From positions 5,443,501 through 5,507,500 of the forward strand of contig JALIGW010000028.1 of assembly GCA_023053685.1 (NCBI GenBank): a DNA stretch of 64,000 bases, written 5' to 3'. The position numbers and the translations under genes are program-made. A model generated the notes under the pieces. That model was given only the letters and a program-made list of their open reading frames with translations. It was not told where the DNA came from and searched no databases. Below, one piece after another: positions 62,879 to 64,000 of the stretch; the stretch's first letter is position 1; each line of letters starts with the position of its first letter. Source of the DNA: Diadophis punctatus similis. Lineage: Eukaryota; Chordata; Lepidosauria; Squamata; Dipsadidae.

Positions 62879-63708
62879 AGGACTGGGATGCAGACACTCG
62901 ACTTCTGATGAATAGCTTGGGTGTGGCTAAGCCTTGTTTCTCATCTCAGTCGTTGCTAAAAGAATCTGAAATTGATCCCAAAGTTAATTTTAAGAGTCTC
63001 TCTCTCTCTCTTTCTCTCCTGTTTAAAAGATGCAATGGAAGAGGAACAAGTTTTACCAGACAAGACTTTAAAATTGCAATGTCTAAAATTGGTATTAAAA
63101 AAGCAGCATGTCATTGTACAAGCTCTTGCCTTTTGAATATGCACATACCATGATGTACATACAAAAGCACCAATTTCAGCGCATATATTATGATGGCACC
63201 ATGCTGCTTTTGTCATTTGAATCCTGTTTCTAATACTTTTATCTTTACTGCAATTGTGAAAATTGGCCTTATCAGTTAAATAGATGGTTAGGTTGCCTTA
63301 TCCACACCAAAACATAAAGCTCAATTAACCCTGAAATTATCCAGTTGCATACAGAATAGCTAAGGGCAAAAAGCGCCATACAAATGGAGAAAATTGCCTT
63401 TTTCTAGCTGTGGTTTAAATTAATAGGGCAGGCTTTTAAGTAAAAGAAATAGGTACAGGTACATCAAATGCTGGGGGAATTTTCAAGTAGACTTGTCTAC
63501 AAATATTTCCATCATATGGCAGATGTGTAGGATGCTGACTCTGTCCTGGCTTCATATACTTCATATTTATAGTTATACAAACTTTTCCAGTGTTGTGTTT
63601 TGTTTCTTGGCTTTTTAAAAGCCATCCTTTAAGCAAAGATGAGTTTTTTAAGAGACTGGTTCTGAATACATTTCTTTACTGCTTACCATGAATCAAGATA
63701 GTTTAGAG
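62879..63708. other. Intergenic sequence, no gene seen
   Basis: AT-rich with a (TC)n run near 63000. No exon of the expected next gene is visible. Confidence 0.45.
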
Positions 63709-63803
63709 CAGTGGTTCTCAACCTTCCTAATGCCGCGACTCTTTAATAGTTCCTCATGTTGTGGTGACCCCCAACCATGAAATAATAAAATTATTAGGAA
63801 ACT
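63709..63803 (+). mobile_element. SPIN-type hAT terminus
   Basis: CAGTGGTTCTCAACCTTCC, TAATGCCGCGACTCTTTAAT, CCTCATGTTGTGGTGACCCC follow each other as in the 5' end of SPIN (SPACE INVADERS) hAT elements, a family known from several tetrapod lineages. It is interrupted or ended at 63804 by another element start. Confidence 0.75.
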
Positions 63804-64000
63804 CAGGGGTGGCGTCTAACTTACCTCGCTGCTGGTTTGCTTCCTCCTGCGCTGCGTGGCTGCACCCCCAAAAAGCCAAAAACAAGATGGCGACGCATGC
63901 ATAGTGCCAGAAATTCGGCTTCTGCACATGCTCAGAAGTTCCTATGGTACAGATTTTTTTTTTGCAGTAGTCTATTTGCATGTGGGTGGACCCGCCTGGA
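63804..64000. mobile_element. hAT-like element, cut by the window edge
   Basis: Begins CAGGGGTGGCGTCTAAC and contains CATGCATAGTGCCAGAAATTC and CTTCTGCACATGCTCAG, similar to parts of the elements at 5657 and 35998 (TGCCGGAAG, CTTCTGGGCATGCGCAG). The right end lies outside the window. Confidence 0.55.

Overview
This is a 64 kb piece of vertebrate nuclear DNA, most likely from a squamate reptile and probably a snake. Three gene loci are recognisable: the first coding exon of AVEN (- strand, about 2.4-2.6 kb), the single coding exon of the muscarinic acetylcholine receptor M5 gene CHRM5 (+ strand, 13.1-14.7 kb), and all five coding exons of EMC7, a subunit of the ER membrane protein complex (- strand, 52.6-60.6 kb). 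This is the same order and orientation as human 15q14 (AVEN minus, CHRM5 plus, EMC7 minus). The squamate call rests on the repeats: Sauria-type tRNA SINEs, CR1 and L1 LINEs, very many hAT elements and a young vertebrate Ty1/copia element.

Layout. 0-2.2 kb holds an (AT)n microsatellite, a possible L1-like remnant, a palindromic MITE and a CR1 tail. 2.2-2.9 kb is the AVEN CpG island. 2.9-6.2 kb is a stack of nested DNA-transposon and SINE insertions. 6.5-11.1 kb is a full-length Ty1/copia retrotransposon (- strand) with LTRs that differ at one base I can see, and a single apparent frameshift in its integrase. 11.8-13.1 kb has a hAT MITE, a 240 bp inverted repeat and the CHRM5 5' UTR. 14.7-17.3 kb is probably CHRM5 3' UTR. 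17.3-25.9 kb is L1, CR1 and hAT remnants. 28.4-31.1 kb is a GC-rich block built of nested inverted repeats. 33-40 kb holds two further SINEs, large hAT MITEs, a solo copia-like LTR and LINE tails. 40.3-43.3 kb is a complete autonomous hAT transposon with an uninterrupted 667-codon transposase ORF, terminal inverted repeats and an exact 8 bp target duplication. 45.6-48.5 kb is a decayed CR1 with a mosaic 3' end. 52.5-60.9 kb is EMC7 and its promoter. 61.4-62.9 kb is a 1.5 kb hAT-like element made of inverted palindromes. The right edge carries a SPIN-type hAT end.

The three host genes are unrelated in function (apoptosis inhibitor, G protein-coupled receptor, membrane-protein insertase subunit) and are linked only by conserved synteny. 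The most notable content is the mobile DNA: two apparently recent elements (copia and autonomous hAT) and at least twelve hAT-type insertions, many with 8 bp target duplications that can be read directly. No previously unknown host gene system was found. All calls were made by eye from the sequence and from memory of gene families; no database search was run.
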